Positions 1-8,691 are shown, counted from the stretch's first letter. The stretch is 44,945 nt of DNA from PFL35 sp041550515 (GCA_041550515.1 JBFEOQ010000007.1:1-44945), one strand, 5' to 3'. Numbers and translations: made by a program. The notes: a model not told the origin generated them from the letters alone.

Positions 1-1290
1 AATGTTAATATAAAACCAATAAAGATGGATAAATATGATATGGTAATTATCTCACCATCTATTTTTTCCAATCAAATTCAGAAGTTAATTGAACATAAAA
101 ATAATGTAGGAATAGCCACATTTTTGAAAACAACTGAAGAAATTTATAATGAATATAATGGGAGAGATGACGCAGAGAAGATTAAATATTTTATTAAAAA
201 TACAATAGAACAATATAGTATTAAATATGTCTTATTATTTGGTGGTAAGAAAGCTCTGAGTTTCAGATGGTATGTACCTTCTAGATATTCAAATCTTGAT
301 GATGGTTTTGGGCATGAGATTTTTCTGAGTGATCTTTATTTTGCTGATATATACAAGGAAAACGGTGAATTTGATAATTGGGATTCAAATGATAATGGAA
401 TTTTTGCTGAATGGGGTTTTACAGGAGATGACTTAGATTTAAAACCTGATATTGCTATTGGTAGACTCCCTTGTCGAACAAAAAAAGAGGCTGAAAATGT
501 TATTAAAAAGATTATAACTTACGAGAATACAATCTTTGATGAAAATTGGTTTAACAGATTTATTGTAATTGGAGGTGATACTTTTCCTGACTCTGAGGGA
601 TATGAGGGTGAATTTACTTGTGATACAGCAGCTGAATATATGGATGATTTTGAAATTGTTAAACTATATACTTCCACGGGTGAATTAAATAGCCCTGAAG
701 ATATTATAAATGAAGTAAATCAGGGTTGTGGTTTTTTAATGACTCGAGGAAGAGGTGGAACTGATCGAATTAGAATGGTTATGCCTGAAGGTCCAGAATT
801 TATTGCTTTTAATAATAATTACATCTCTGACTTATCTAATGAATATATGAATCCTATATGTATTCTTGGTGAGTGTATTCATGGAAGATTTGATGTTGGT
901 ATTTTAAATATTGTAAAAGTAATTCAGGGAGATCCTGAATATAATATATATGATTGCATTCCTGAATGTATAGCTTGGAGATTGGTAAAAGAGAAAAAAA
1001 ATGGAGCTATTGCTTGTATTACAAATACAAATATTTGTTTTGGTGCTTTTGGAGATAATGATGATAATGGTATATTAGATGATGCTGAGATCTATGGTGG
1101 ATTTTTAGCAGTAGAATTTTTTAGATTATATGGAGATGAAGGATTAAGATATCTTGGCGATATATTTATGCAATCTATTTTAAATTATATTGAAAAATTT
1201 CCCGTCCATAGTAATAAAATTCATAGTAAAAGTATTCAGGAATATGTTTTAATCGGTGATCCAAGTCTTAAAATTGGGGGATATAATTAA
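1..1290 (+). CDS. C25 (gingipain-type) peptidase-like protein, 5'-partial, catalytic His missing
   Basis: The frame is open to the left edge of the window, so the N-terminus (signal peptide and propeptide) is cut off; the ATG at 25 is probably internal. What remains aligns along its whole length with the complete paralogue at 10056-12044, from the Rossmann-like YVLLFGG segment through GRLPCRT to the shared last residues DPSLKIGGYN. In C25 peptidases the dyad is a His in a GHG motif and a Cys in a later G-x-C motif. Here, numbering from the ATG at 25, the GHG position reads G-R-G (Arg at about residue 243, codon AGA at 751-753), while the Cys is kept (about residue 284, in GECIHG). The protein is therefore probably not a normal C25 protease; it could be a binding pseudoenzyme. 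No PKD domain follows. Fold assignment is secure; loss of activity is inference. Confidence 0.85.
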   Translation, partial: NVNIKPIKMDKYDMVIISPSIFSNQIQKLIEHKNNVGIATFLKTTEEIYNEYNGRDDAEKIKYFIKNTIEQYSIKYVLLFGGKKALSFRWYVPSRYSNLDDGFGHEIFLSDLYFADIYKENGEFDNWDSNDNGIFAEWGFTGDDLDLKPDIAIGRLPCRTKKEAENVIKKIITYENTIFDENWFNRFIVIGGDTFPDSEGYEGEFTCDTAAEYMDDFEIVKLYTSTGELNSPEDIINEVNQGCGFLMTRGRGGTDRIRMVMPEGPEFIAFNNNYISDLSNEYMNPICILGECIHGRFDVGILNIVKVIQGDPEYNIYDCIPECIAWRLVKEKKNGAIACITNTNICFGAFGDNDDNGILDDAEIYGGFLAVEFFRLYGDEGLRYLGDIFMQSILNYIEKFPVHSNKIHSKSIQEYVLIGDPSLKIGGYN

Positions 1291-1349
1291 ATTATTATCA
1301 TCTAACTTAATTCTATAACCATTTATAACTCTAATTATCTATATTTTTT

Positions 1350-1825
1350 TTAATCCTTATTACTCTGAACTTGACGAGCAATCTCCTGAGCCCATGCTTT
1401 GGCTTTATCAGGCATCATAGTTACTTTTTGATCTTCCAATTTAGCCCATTTGTCAGGTATCTTTCCAGGAAATGAAACTAGAGATTTTGGTTTGAGATCA
1501 TACTTTTCTACCAAGGGATTTAAGAATTTTTCAATAGCTTTTTCTGGATCCTCAATTGCTGTACCGCTTGATAAAAACATAAACAGATCTTTTCTATCGA
1601 GTTCTTTTTGTTTCAGGACTTTTTTCCAGCGACGGTAAACTCTAAACATCCTAACACCAGTTCCTAGAACGATGTATCAAAAGCTGCTACATCAGGTATA
1701 TTTTGGGCAAGATTACAAGTTTCAACCATATGTCCATTTGCAATGAGTATCTCTGCTATTACCTTGGCATACACTTCAGAAGCTCCACCCTTCGTATAAT
1801 ATGCTACAAGTACCTTATTATCCAT
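1350..1825 (-). pseudogene. Flavodoxin-domain protein, broken by a 1-nt frameshift
   Basis: Two minus-strand pieces form one flavodoxin of about 158 residues. The first starts at the ATG at 1823-1825 (MDNKVLVAYYTKGG) and gives the FMN-loop strand, ending soon after PDVAAFD. The second, in another frame, continues YIVLGTGVRMFRVYRRWKK to the stop at 1350. Adding one T between positions 1676 and 1675 (GAT-TAC) restores one uninterrupted reading frame. The restored protein resembles the flavodoxin-5 / HemG-like family common in archaea, which is FMN-binding. Whether the lesion is a real mutation or an assembly error cannot be told from the sequence alone. The second piece is well conserved, so either decay is recent or the lesion is an error. 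Confidence 0.75.
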
Positions 1826-2041
1826 AATCAATGCAAATTAGAGATTTCCTAATATGTTTATGAACATTTCTATGATAATTTTATGATGTATTTCATAAAT
1901 TAATTAAAAACCCAAATTTTACAAGATCAACATCATTGTCAGCATATAATTATGATTTACATAATTTTTAAGTTTGAAATAAACTTTTAAATTAATTAGT
2001 ATCATAAAAATTATTACAATCATATCATTTCCCTATATTAG

Positions 2042-2509
2042 ATGGATATAAAAAAAGAAAATTCTAACCTAATCGCATTTTGTGGTCTTTATTGCGGAGA
2101 TTGTCATGGTTATAATGGGAAAATACCTGATCTTGCTCGAGATTTAAGAAAAGAATTAAGAGAAATACATTATGATAAATTTGCATCTTTCATTTCAAAT
2201 TATTCTTTTGGCGAAGATTTCAAGAAATATGATGAATGTTATAAGGTTCTTGGAGCTATGGTAAAATTTCGCTGTAGAAAAAGTTGTCGAAATGGAGGTG
2301 GATCGCCCTTCTGTAAGATAAGGAAATGTGTTCAAAAAAAAGGATCTAACGGATGCTGGGAATGTTCAGAATTTGAAATCTGTAAAGAATTACAATTCCT
2401 TCAAGCAGTTCATGGAAATGCACATATAAAGAATCTAAGAAAAATTAAAAAATCTGGAAGAGAAGAATTTGTAAAAGGCAAAAGATTATGGTATCATAAA
2501 AAGAAATAA
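2042..2509 (+). CDS. DUF3795 domain protein (Cys-rich)
   Basis: A 155-residue protein that begins with the DUF3795 signature FCGLYCGDCHGYNG and carries many Cys residues: CRKSCRNGGGSPFC, then IRKCVQKKGSNGCWECSEFEIC. The cysteine spacing suggests metal or Fe-S binding. The function of the family is not known. The gene sits 10 nt before the next gene, which ends in a second, divergent DUF3795 domain, so the two are likely co-transcribed. No membrane segment or signal peptide is present, so it should be cytoplasmic. No clear ribosome site precedes the ATG. Confidence 0.8.
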   Translation: MDIKKENSNLIAFCGLYCGDCHGYNGKIPDLARDLRKELREIHYDKFASFISNYSFGEDFKKYDECYKVLGAMVKFRCRKSCRNGGGSPFCKIRKCVQKKGSNGCWECSEFEICKELQFLQAVHGNAHIKNLRKIKKSGREEFVKGKRLWYHKKK

Positions 2510-2519
2510 AGGTGTTTAA

Positions 2520-3437
2520 ATGAATACTAGTGAAAAGCCTAAATATAATGGCGCTGTATTTTTTGTTAATAATGTTGAAAAATCAAAGAAATTTTATACT
2601 GATATCTTAGACCAAGAAATTGATATGGATTTTGGAAGATGTATTGTATTTATTGGTGGTTTTTCAATTTGGGAAAAATCTTATGCTCATAATATGATGG
2701 GTTTAAAAAAAGAAGATTTTACAACAAATAAAAAAGATGTAGAACTTTATTTTGAAATAGATGATTTGGATAAACTATTTACAAAATTAAAGAGTAAAAA
2801 AATCAAAATTCTACATAATATAATTGAACAATCCTGGTCACAAAGATGTTTTAGAATATATGATCCAGATAATAACATTATTGAATTTGCTGAACCGATG
2901 ACAATTGTAATAGAAAGACTATATGAAAAAGGTTTAACACATAATCAGATAGTAAAAAAGACTCTAATGCCTGTTGAATTTGTTTTAGATGTTATAGGTA
3001 AAATTGATAGCGTTAAAAATGATAAATTTACTGTAGATATGATTGCAGCTTGTGGGATGAACTGTCGAATTTGTATTGGTTATTTTGGATACACTGTAAG
3101 TGGAAAAAAAAGGAAAATGAAATGTATAGGTTGTAAACCAAGAAATAAAAGCTGTGCTTTTTTAAAGAAATACTGTAAAAAACTTATGAAAAATGAAGTA
3201 GACTATTGCTATGAATGCTCTGATTTTCCTTGTTTTCATTTAGAAAAAATTGATAAAGAATATCGCAAAAAATACAATATGAGTATGATAGAAAATCTTG
3301 AATATATTCGAGATAATGGAATAGATGAATTTCTAAAGAAACAAGAGAGTAAGTATCAATGCTCTGAATGTGATGGATTTATCTGTGTTCATAATGGAAT
3401 ATGTTATTCCTGTAGGACAAGTAAAAAGAAACAATAA
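2520..3437 (+). CDS. VOC (glyoxalase/dioxygenase-fold) domain fused to DUF3795
   Basis: A 305-residue fusion. Residues 1-125 are a VOC half-barrel unit (GAVFFVNNVEKSKKFYTDIL at the start, FRIYDPDNNIIEFAEP at the end), as in glyoxalase I, bleomycin-resistance and extradiol dioxygenase proteins. Residues 126-170 are a helical linker (VIERLYEKGLTHNQIVKKT). From about residue 175 a DUF3795 domain starts (MIAACGMNCRICIGYFGY), with Cys pairs CIGCKP, CYECSDFPC and CSECDGFIC. VOC proteins usually bind a divalent metal and a small substrate; the partner here is unknown. The stand-alone DUF3795 gene ends 10 nt upstream, which supports a joint role. The fusion junction lies in clean continuous sequence, so it does not look like an artefact. 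Confidence 0.8.
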   Translation: MNTSEKPKYNGAVFFVNNVEKSKKFYTDILDQEIDMDFGRCIVFIGGFSIWEKSYAHNMMGLKKEDFTTNKKDVELYFEIDDLDKLFTKLKSKKIKILHNIIEQSWSQRCFRIYDPDNNIIEFAEPMTIVIERLYEKGLTHNQIVKKTLMPVEFVLDVIGKIDSVKNDKFTVDMIAACGMNCRICIGYFGYTVSGKKRKMKCIGCKPRNKSCAFLKKYCKKLMKNEVDYCYECSDFPCFHLEKIDKEYRKKYNMSMIENLEYIRDNGIDEFLKKQESKYQCSECDGFICVHNGICYSCRTSKKKQ

Positions 3438-3486
3438 TCTTTAACATATTTTTATTACAAGGATACACAAGAATTGAAATAGTTAA

Positions 3487-3606
3487 TGTAGAAATTTAGA
3501 TATTACACCGGATAATATCGCTGTTTATGATGTTTGGGGATATAAAGATGTGAAAAGAAAAAAATTTAGTAAAAAGTATATTCAGATTAATCTGCTACAT
3601 TTTTAA
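3487..3606 (+). pseudogene. Possible coding remnant
   Basis: In the 248-nt gap between the VOC fusion and the HxlR gene, one frame stays open for about 39 codons and reads like real protein (DITPDNIAVYDVWGYKDVKR), ending at the TAA at 3604. There is no start codon, and a stop lies just upstream. It may be the decayed 3' end of a lost gene. I do not recognise the family. The rest of the gap is AT-rich with nothing visible. Confidence 0.2.
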
Positions 3607-3685
3607 CATGAGAAACATAGTATTTTTTTTAATTTTTTTAAACCTTTTTTCCAGAAATTATATTAAAGTTCACTTATTTTCTATA

Positions 3686-4045
3686 TTATAAATCACAATT
3701 TTTACAGTCTAATTGCTCACAAACTTTGTTATGAATTTTCCATCTCAATGACCAGTTCTTAATATCTTTAATGATAGCTATAAAATCCAATCCAATTTTT
3801 GTAAGAGCATACTCAGATTTTACTGGAAAATTTGAAGCATCTATATGTTTTGTGATAAATCCCTCCTTTTCCAATTCTTTTAATCTTGATGATAAAATTT
3901 TTGGAGTTATTTCAGGTATCTTATTTTTAATTTCAGAATATCGTTTTCTACTATTTACCCCCTTATAAATTTCAAGAAGAATTAAAAGTGACCATTTTTT
4001 AGAAATATAATCTAAAGTTTTATAGACAGTGCAGTTTTCATCCAT
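3686..4045 (-). CDS. HxlR-family winged-helix transcriptional regulator
   Basis: A protein of about 119 residues with the whole HxlR fold: an N-terminal Cys (MDENCTVYKTLDYISKKWSLLIL), the winged helix ITPKILSSRLKELEKEGFI, and YALTKIGLDFIAIIKDIKNW. A CEQLDCKNC cluster ends the protein. HxlR proteins often sense electrophiles, oxidants or NO-type stress through Cys; that role is inferred here. Two ATGs are possible (4054 and 4045). A TATA-like TTTATAT lies about 27 nt before the inner ATG, fitting a leaderless transcript from 4045. The outer ATG would then lie inside an operator-like palindrome. The gene is divergent from hcp and probably controls it. Confidence 0.88.
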   Translation of the reverse strand: MDENCTVYKTLDYISKKWSLLILLEIYKGVNSRKRYSEIKNKIPEITPKILSSRLKELEKEGFITKHIDASNFPVKSEYALTKIGLDFIAIIKDIKNWSLRWKIHNKVCEQLDCKNCDL

Positions 4046-4090
4046 TGTATACATTTAGAAACTATCTGATATAAATACCTTTGTATACAT
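4045..4090. promoter_or_regulatory. Twin operator-like sites between hxlR-type gene and hcp
   Basis: TTGTATACAT occurs twice, at 4045-4054 and 4081-4090, 36 bp apart. Each copy holds the perfect palindrome TGTATACA. The first covers the predicted transcription start of the HxlR gene; the second lies about 40 nt before the hcp ATG. Two dimer sites about 3.5 helical turns apart, flanking a divergent promoter, suit autoregulation by the HxlR protein plus control of hcp. No experimental support is available. Confidence 0.55.
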
Positions 4091-4129
4091 TACATACTTC
4101 GTATCAAAAAGATACTAGGAGTAATAAAT

Positions 4130-5761
4130 ATGTTTTGTTATCAATGTGAAGAAACTGCAAAAGGAGAAGGCTGTACAAACATAGGTGTTTGTGGAAAAAA
4201 AGGAGAAGTAGCAGATTTACAAGATATGTTACGTTATTTGTTAAAAGGAATATCTATTTGTAATACCAAATCAAGAGAATCTGGAGGATATAACCAAGAT
4301 GTCGATGAGATAATCATCGATGGATTGTTTTCAACTATAACAAACGCAAACTTTGACAAAGATTTTTTTATAAAAAAAATTCACCAAGCAATAAAATTAA
4401 GAGATGAACTAAGAGAAAAATATTCTGTTGATAATAACCATGATTCTGTTACATGGACACCTAAAAATGATGAAGACATTATTGAAAAATCTCAAGAAGT
4501 TGGAATACTCACAACAAAAGATAAAGATATTAGATCACTAAGGGAAATGCTAACTTTTGGTGTAAAAGGAATGTCAGCCTACTATCATCATGCTTATGTT
4601 CTTGGTTATAAAGATAAGGAAATTTCAAATTTTATTCAGGAAGCATTAGTTGCAACTACACAGGATTTATCTTTTGATGAATTAGTTGCTTTTAACATGA
4701 AATGTGGTGAAATGGGTGTTAAAACAATGGCTCTGCTTGACAAAGCAAATACTTCAACTTATGGAAATCCTGAACCAACTAATGTCAACATTGATGTAAA
4801 GAACAATCCTGGGATTCTTATCAGTGGTCATGATTTAAAAGATTTAGAGGAATTGCTTGAACAAACCCAGGGGACAGGTGTTGATGTTTATACTCATGGT
4901 GAGATGCTTCCTGCAAATGCATATCCAAAATTTAAAAAATATGAAAATTTTGTTGGAAATTATGGTAACTCTTGGTGGTTACAAAAAGAGGAATTTGAAA
5001 AATTCAATGGACCAATACTATTGACAACAAATTGTCTGGTACCTCCAAAAGATTCTTACAAGAACAGGGTTTATACTACAGGTGTAGTTGGTTTTGAAGG
5101 ATTGAAACATATACCTAATAGAAAAAATGAAAAACCAAAAAATTTTTCAGAAATTATAGATCATGCAAAAAAAAGTTCTCCTCCTGAAAAACTTGAGGAA
5201 GGAGAAATCACTATTGGTTTTGCACATAACTCTGTTTTGGGTGTTGCAAATAAGATTGTTGATGCAGTTAAATCTGGAAAAATTAAAAAATTTATTGTTA
5301 TGGCTGGTTGTGATGGTAGACATAAACAACGAGAATATTATACAGAATTTGCTAAAGCACTACCAAAAGATACTGTGATACTTACAGCAGGTTGTGCTAA
5401 ATATCGGTATAACAAACTTGATCTTGGTGATATAGATGGTATTCCACGTGTGATTGATGCTGGACAATGTAATGATTCTTATTCTCTTGTTGTTATTGCT
5501 CAAAAACTTGCAGAGGTATTTGGAGTAGGTGTTAATGAATTACCTATTTCCTTTAACATCGCTTGGTATGAACAAAAAGCAGTATTAGTTCTTCTTTCAC
5601 TTTTATCTCTTGGTGTAAAAAATATTATGCTTGGACCAGTTCTTCCAGCTTTTGTCTCACCTAATGTTTTAAATGTTCTTGTTGAGAAATTTAACATCAT
5701 GCCAAATACCAATGTTGAAGATGATATGAAAAAATTGGTCGCTGCAGTTCCTGTAGCCTAA
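4130..5761 (+). CDS. hcp: Hybrid-cluster protein (hydroxylamine reductase)
   Basis: A 543-residue Hcp of the strict-anaerobe class: N-terminal cubane cysteines C3, C6, C15 and C21 (CX2CX8CX5C), the three-helix region, then all ligands of the hybrid Fe-S-O cluster: H234, E258, C302, C394 (AGCDGRHK), C422 (AGCAKYR), C447 (AGQCNDS) and E481 (WYEQKA). Hcp reduces hydroxylamine in vitro and acts as NO reductase / protein S-nitrosylase in bacteria; a nitrosative-stress role fits its divergent HxlR regulator. AGGAG at 4117-4121 is a good ribosome site. A cupin gene follows after 26 nt and is probably in the same operon. Cytoplasmic; length is normal for the family. Confidence 0.96.
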   Translation: MFCYQCEETAKGEGCTNIGVCGKKGEVADLQDMLRYLLKGISICNTKSRESGGYNQDVDEIIIDGLFSTITNANFDKDFFIKKIHQAIKLRDELREKYSVDNNHDSVTWTPKNDEDIIEKSQEVGILTTKDKDIRSLREMLTFGVKGMSAYYHHAYVLGYKDKEISNFIQEALVATTQDLSFDELVAFNMKCGEMGVKTMALLDKANTSTYGNPEPTNVNIDVKNNPGILISGHDLKDLEELLEQTQGTGVDVYTHGEMLPANAYPKFKKYENFVGNYGNSWWLQKEEFEKFNGPILLTTNCLVPPKDSYKNRVYTTGVVGFEGLKHIPNRKNEKPKNFSEIIDHAKKSSPPEKLEEGEITIGFAHNSVLGVANKIVDAVKSGKIKKFIVMAGCDGRHKQREYYTEFAKALPKDTVILTAGCAKYRYNKLDLGDIDGIPRVIDAGQCNDSYSLVVIAQKLAEVFGVGVNELPISFNIAWYEQKAVLVLLSLLSLGVKNIMLGPVLPAFVSPNVLNVLVEKFNIMPNTNVEDDMKKLVAAVPVA

Positions 5762-5787
5762 TATTTTATTTTTCATTAGTTGATTAT

Positions 5788-6099
5788 ATGAAAGAAAAAG
5801 TTATTATTACAAAGGAATTAATAAATTATCAAGAGGATTCTATTGTAAGTAAAATAATAACTAGTTCAGAAAAGGGTTCTATAACAGTTTTTGCCTTTGA
5901 TAAAGGTCAGGGACTTAGTGAACATACTGCTCCTTATGATGCAATCTTACAGAATCTTGAAGGCGATGTTGAAGTAATGATTTCTGGTAAAAAATATCAA
6001 TTAAAAACCGGGGAAATGATAATTATGCCTGCAAATAAACCTCATTCTGTGAAAGCTATTGAGAAGTTTAAAATGATTTTAACTATGATAAAATCATAA
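5788..6099 (+). CDS. Small cupin-domain protein
   Basis: A 103-residue single-domain cupin_2 protein. Motif 1 is degenerate (EHTAPYDAILQNLEGDVEV) and motif 2 is MIIMPANKPHSVKA. Metal ligands would be the His in EHTAP and the His in KPHSV, with one usual His missing, so metal binding is uncertain. It starts 26 nt after hcp in the same direction and is probably co-transcribed, as small cupins often are with anaerobic redox-stress genes. Substrate unknown. Confidence 0.85.
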   Translation: MKEKVIITKELINYQEDSIVSKIITSSEKGSITVFAFDKGQGLSEHTAPYDAILQNLEGDVEVMISGKKYQLKTGEMIIMPANKPHSVKAIEKFKMILTMIKS

Positions 6100-6126
6100 C
6101 CTTATATACCATAATAATTAAATCTT

Positions 6127-6148
6127 ATTATTTTAATAATAAAATAAT
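6127..6148. terminator. AT-only hairpin between convergent genes
   Basis: ATTATTTT (6127-6134) and AAAATAAT (6141-6148) form an 8-bp stem with a 6-nt loop, between the ends of the cupin gene and the convergent peptidase gene. It may be part of a bidirectional terminator. The stem has no G or C, so it is weak and could be chance in such AT-rich DNA. Confidence 0.25.
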
Positions 6149-6172
6149 GTGTTAGTTTTTATTAGATATTAG

Positions 6173-8023
6173 TTAGTATTTTTTAAAAAAAGGAAATCGT
6201 TGTAAAAATCTTTCAAATAGAAAATTGAATTGATATTTAATCTTGTATTTTGGCATACTAACTTCTAAAGGATCTGACCAAACACTTACAAGTCCATTTT
6301 CATCTTTTACACGGACTTTTATTGTATACTCTCCTTTTTTATCCCATATATGGCTTGCATTACATTCTTCACCTGATTTAAATATTCCAATCCAGTCGCT
6401 ATTTGTGCCATCACCCCAGTCAAAATAATAATATAGATTATCATTATCAGGATCAGTTGCAACTGCAGCGTATTTATATTCTTGCCCTAGGTTTCCAGTT
6501 GGTGGTCCTGAAATACTAGGTTTTTCTGGTTTACTCCCCTCAACATTTATTCCTTGTAATTTTAATGAAGGATCTCCATATAAGTTGAAAGTGTAAAGAT
6601 CGATATATTCATAAAATTCATTCCAACCAAAGTTAATGTTACAATAATATTTTGAATTATACAACGCATCACCAACTTTTTCAGAGTTTAATATCATGTT
6701 TTTGTTAAACTCATAAATGATTGAATCAGAACCACCAGGATTAGATGGACTCCAATCGAGCGATCCATAAGGACTTCGTGCAGAGGCAACAACTCCAACT
6801 GAAGCACCAAACAAAGGATTTGTCAATAAATCTGCTCCTAAATTACCGCTTCCTTGAACTTCAGGACATCCGACATAACATGAAACAGCTGTAACAATTG
6901 ATGGATAATCATCATCAAGATTTGAATTTTTATTAATAAAATCAGGCCAAATAATCTCAGAATCCTCCGGAATATTATCTCCGTCATCTGATGACCATAT
7001 ACAATGAGCAACTCTATTTGTCCATCCATGCCCCTGCCAATTCACAATCGAATATTGACCATTTCTCCAATCAGAGATAAAAGATTCTTCATTTAATGCA
7101 GGCCAATCATGAGTTGAGATTTCTAAACCCTCTTGTTCACTATAATGACTAACTACCCAACCATCCATTAAATCTTCTTCTATATAATATGAAAGATCAG
7201 CACCATCCATTGCAGAAGATCCAATGCTGATTTGATTTGTAAAATAAAAAAATGCACCTGCATTCAATGCATTTTGTTTCCAATCACCTGTATCTTGCTC
7301 AAAAGCAATTATTTTTTCAAGAGTATATTTAACTCTACCTGCATCATTAGTAGGTATTCTACCAACAGCTACTTCTGCAGAAAAATCTGGTGTATCCTCT
7401 CCAAACTCACCATGATATCCATCACCATCACTATCCCAAGATTCAGCATCTGAACTTGTTAAATCTGCATAATAATAATCCGTAGGTACTTCTCCACTGT
7501 ACATATCAAAAGGCTCAAATCGATGGTTTTCTGGATCTGGATAACAATACCGCATAGGAACTTTTTCATAGTCTCCAACAAATAATACATATTTTATACC
7601 CCATTCAATATAATAATTTCTTAGAAAATTTCTTATCTGCTCAGCAAGATCAATACCTTGTTGATTAGCAATTTCAATATCAGTAAGATTTACAATTTTT
7701 ACATTAAAACCAATAGACTCCTTCCATTCAATAAAATTTGAAGAAATTATAGAATAAAAGATATCATCTGCAGTAATAATAACATAATCATATATATTAG
7801 TCAGATGAGTTACAGGCTTAATTATATAGTTGTTATTTGTGTTTATATTTTTATTGCTGTTTACTTTAATTATATTATTATCTCGATAATCTAAACATAT
7901 TATAAGAGATTCGTTCTTATCAAACTCTTTAGTTGTTGATGATATAATTAAACTACTTGCTATATTACTAAACAAACTTAAAACAAAAAAAACGATTACT
8001 ATAAAAGATAATATTTTTTTCAT
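6173..8023 (-). CDS. Secreted C25 (gingipain-type) cysteine peptidase with C-terminal PKD domain
   Basis: A 616-residue secreted protein starting at the ATG at 8021-8023; 27 further in-frame codons upstream lack any signal character, whereas this ATG begins a clean signal peptide (MKKILSFIVIVFFVLSLFSN). The C25 catalytic domain spans about residues 78-490, with His332 in QGHG and Cys382 in AVSCYVGC, so the dyad is intact. A PKD domain follows (about 498-590: DPDNDNLYYYFDWGDG, then WDKKGEYTIKVRVKD). The last 25 or so residues form a basic, aromatic tail (MPKYKIKYQFNF...RFPFFKKY) resembling the tail of the protein at the right edge of the window. Role: extracellular protein breakdown. Unlike the two other C25 proteins here it carries a PKD module. 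Confidence 0.92.
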   Translation of the reverse strand: MKKILSFIVIVFFVLSLFSNIASSLIISSTTKEFDKNESLIICLDYRDNNIIKVNSNKNINTNNNYIIKPVTHLTNIYDYVIITADDIFYSIISSNFIEWKESIGFNVKIVNLTDIEIANQQGIDLAEQIRNFLRNYYIEWGIKYVLFVGDYEKVPMRYCYPDPENHRFEPFDMYSGEVPTDYYYADLTSSDAESWDSDGDGYHGEFGEDTPDFSAEVAVGRIPTNDAGRVKYTLEKIIAFEQDTGDWKQNALNAGAFFYFTNQISIGSSAMDGADLSYYIEEDLMDGWVVSHYSEQEGLEISTHDWPALNEESFISDWRNGQYSIVNWQGHGWTNRVAHCIWSSDDGDNIPEDSEIIWPDFINKNSNLDDDYPSIVTAVSCYVGCPEVQGSGNLGADLLTNPLFGASVGVVASARSPYGSLDWSPSNPGGSDSIIYEFNKNMILNSEKVGDALYNSKYYCNINFGWNEFYEYIDLYTFNLYGDPSLKLQGINVEGSKPEKPSISGPPTGNLGQEYKYAAVATDPDNDNLYYYFDWGDGTNSDWIGIFKSGEECNASHIWDKKGEYTIKVRVKDENGLVSVWSDPLEVSMPKYKIKYQFNFLFERFLQRFPFFKKY

Positions 8024-8163
8024 ATCAATAACACTACCCTTAACAATAGTTAATCTAGTATTATGTATATTATATCTCCGATTACAAAAATTGGATATTA
8101 TCAATATTTATAACATAAAATATTTAATTAGGTAAATTAAAAAAGAAAAAAGGGAAGATATAT

Positions 8164-8691
8164 TTATTCTTGAATAACTTTAATTGTTGGTTTAAACATA
8201 TAATTATTATTACCAGTTTCATGAATTGATTCATTTACCTCAAAATCAAGGATAAGCGTTGTTGTCTCCCCTTCAGTAATATTAAATGGTTTGATTAATT
8301 TGATAGTCTTTGAGGGTATTGTAAGATTGTATACAACATTATCAATTGTTACATTTGCTTTATTAACATTTAATCTTATTTGAGTATAATTTCCTATTGT
8401 CAGATTTTCCTTACCAAGAAATTCAGTGACATTCCTCAACTGGATTAAATCAAATTCTCTTCCTTCTTCAATTACTGTATACCAACCTGCAGTGGAGTTA
8501 TTCCCAGATTTATGTACTTGTATAGTCGATATGTTTATCCATGCTTCAGTAATATTCAACTCACCTGGTTTATCAGTGATTTTTAACACAAGTGTACCTT
8601 GTGCTTGTGGTTGCTCAATACAACCACTTAAAAAAGATATTCCTATTAGTAATATTCCTAAAACAATTATTTCAATTTTTTTAAATTTCAT
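8164..8691 (-). CDS. DUF4382 lipoprotein
   Basis: A 175-residue surface lipoprotein: a short hydrophobic signal (EIIVLGILLIGISFLSGC) with lipobox LSGC, then a DUF4382 beta-sandwich domain beginning GTLVLKITDKPGELNITEAWINISTIQVH and ending VNESIHETGNNNYMFKPTIKVI. DUF4382 proteins are common on archaeal and bacterial cell surfaces; function unknown. It has several Asn-x-Ser/Thr sites, which suggests N-glycosylation. It lies between the PKD peptidase and the release-factor gene on the same strand, with no sign of tight coupling to either. Confidence 0.88.
   Translation of the reverse strand: MKFKKIEIIVLGILLIGISFLSGCIEQPQAQGTLVLKITDKPGELNITEAWINISTIQVHKSGNNSTAGWYTVIEEGREFDLIQLRNVTEFLGKENLTIGNYTQIRLNVNKANVTIDNVVYNLTIPSKTIKLIKPFNITEGETTTLILDFEVNESIHETGNNNYMFKPTIKVIQE

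Noticed and set aside
8021..8104. Upstream 27-codon extension of the PKD peptidase
   Set aside because: It would put a polar stretch before the signal peptide; the ATG at 8021-8023 begins a normal signal sequence.
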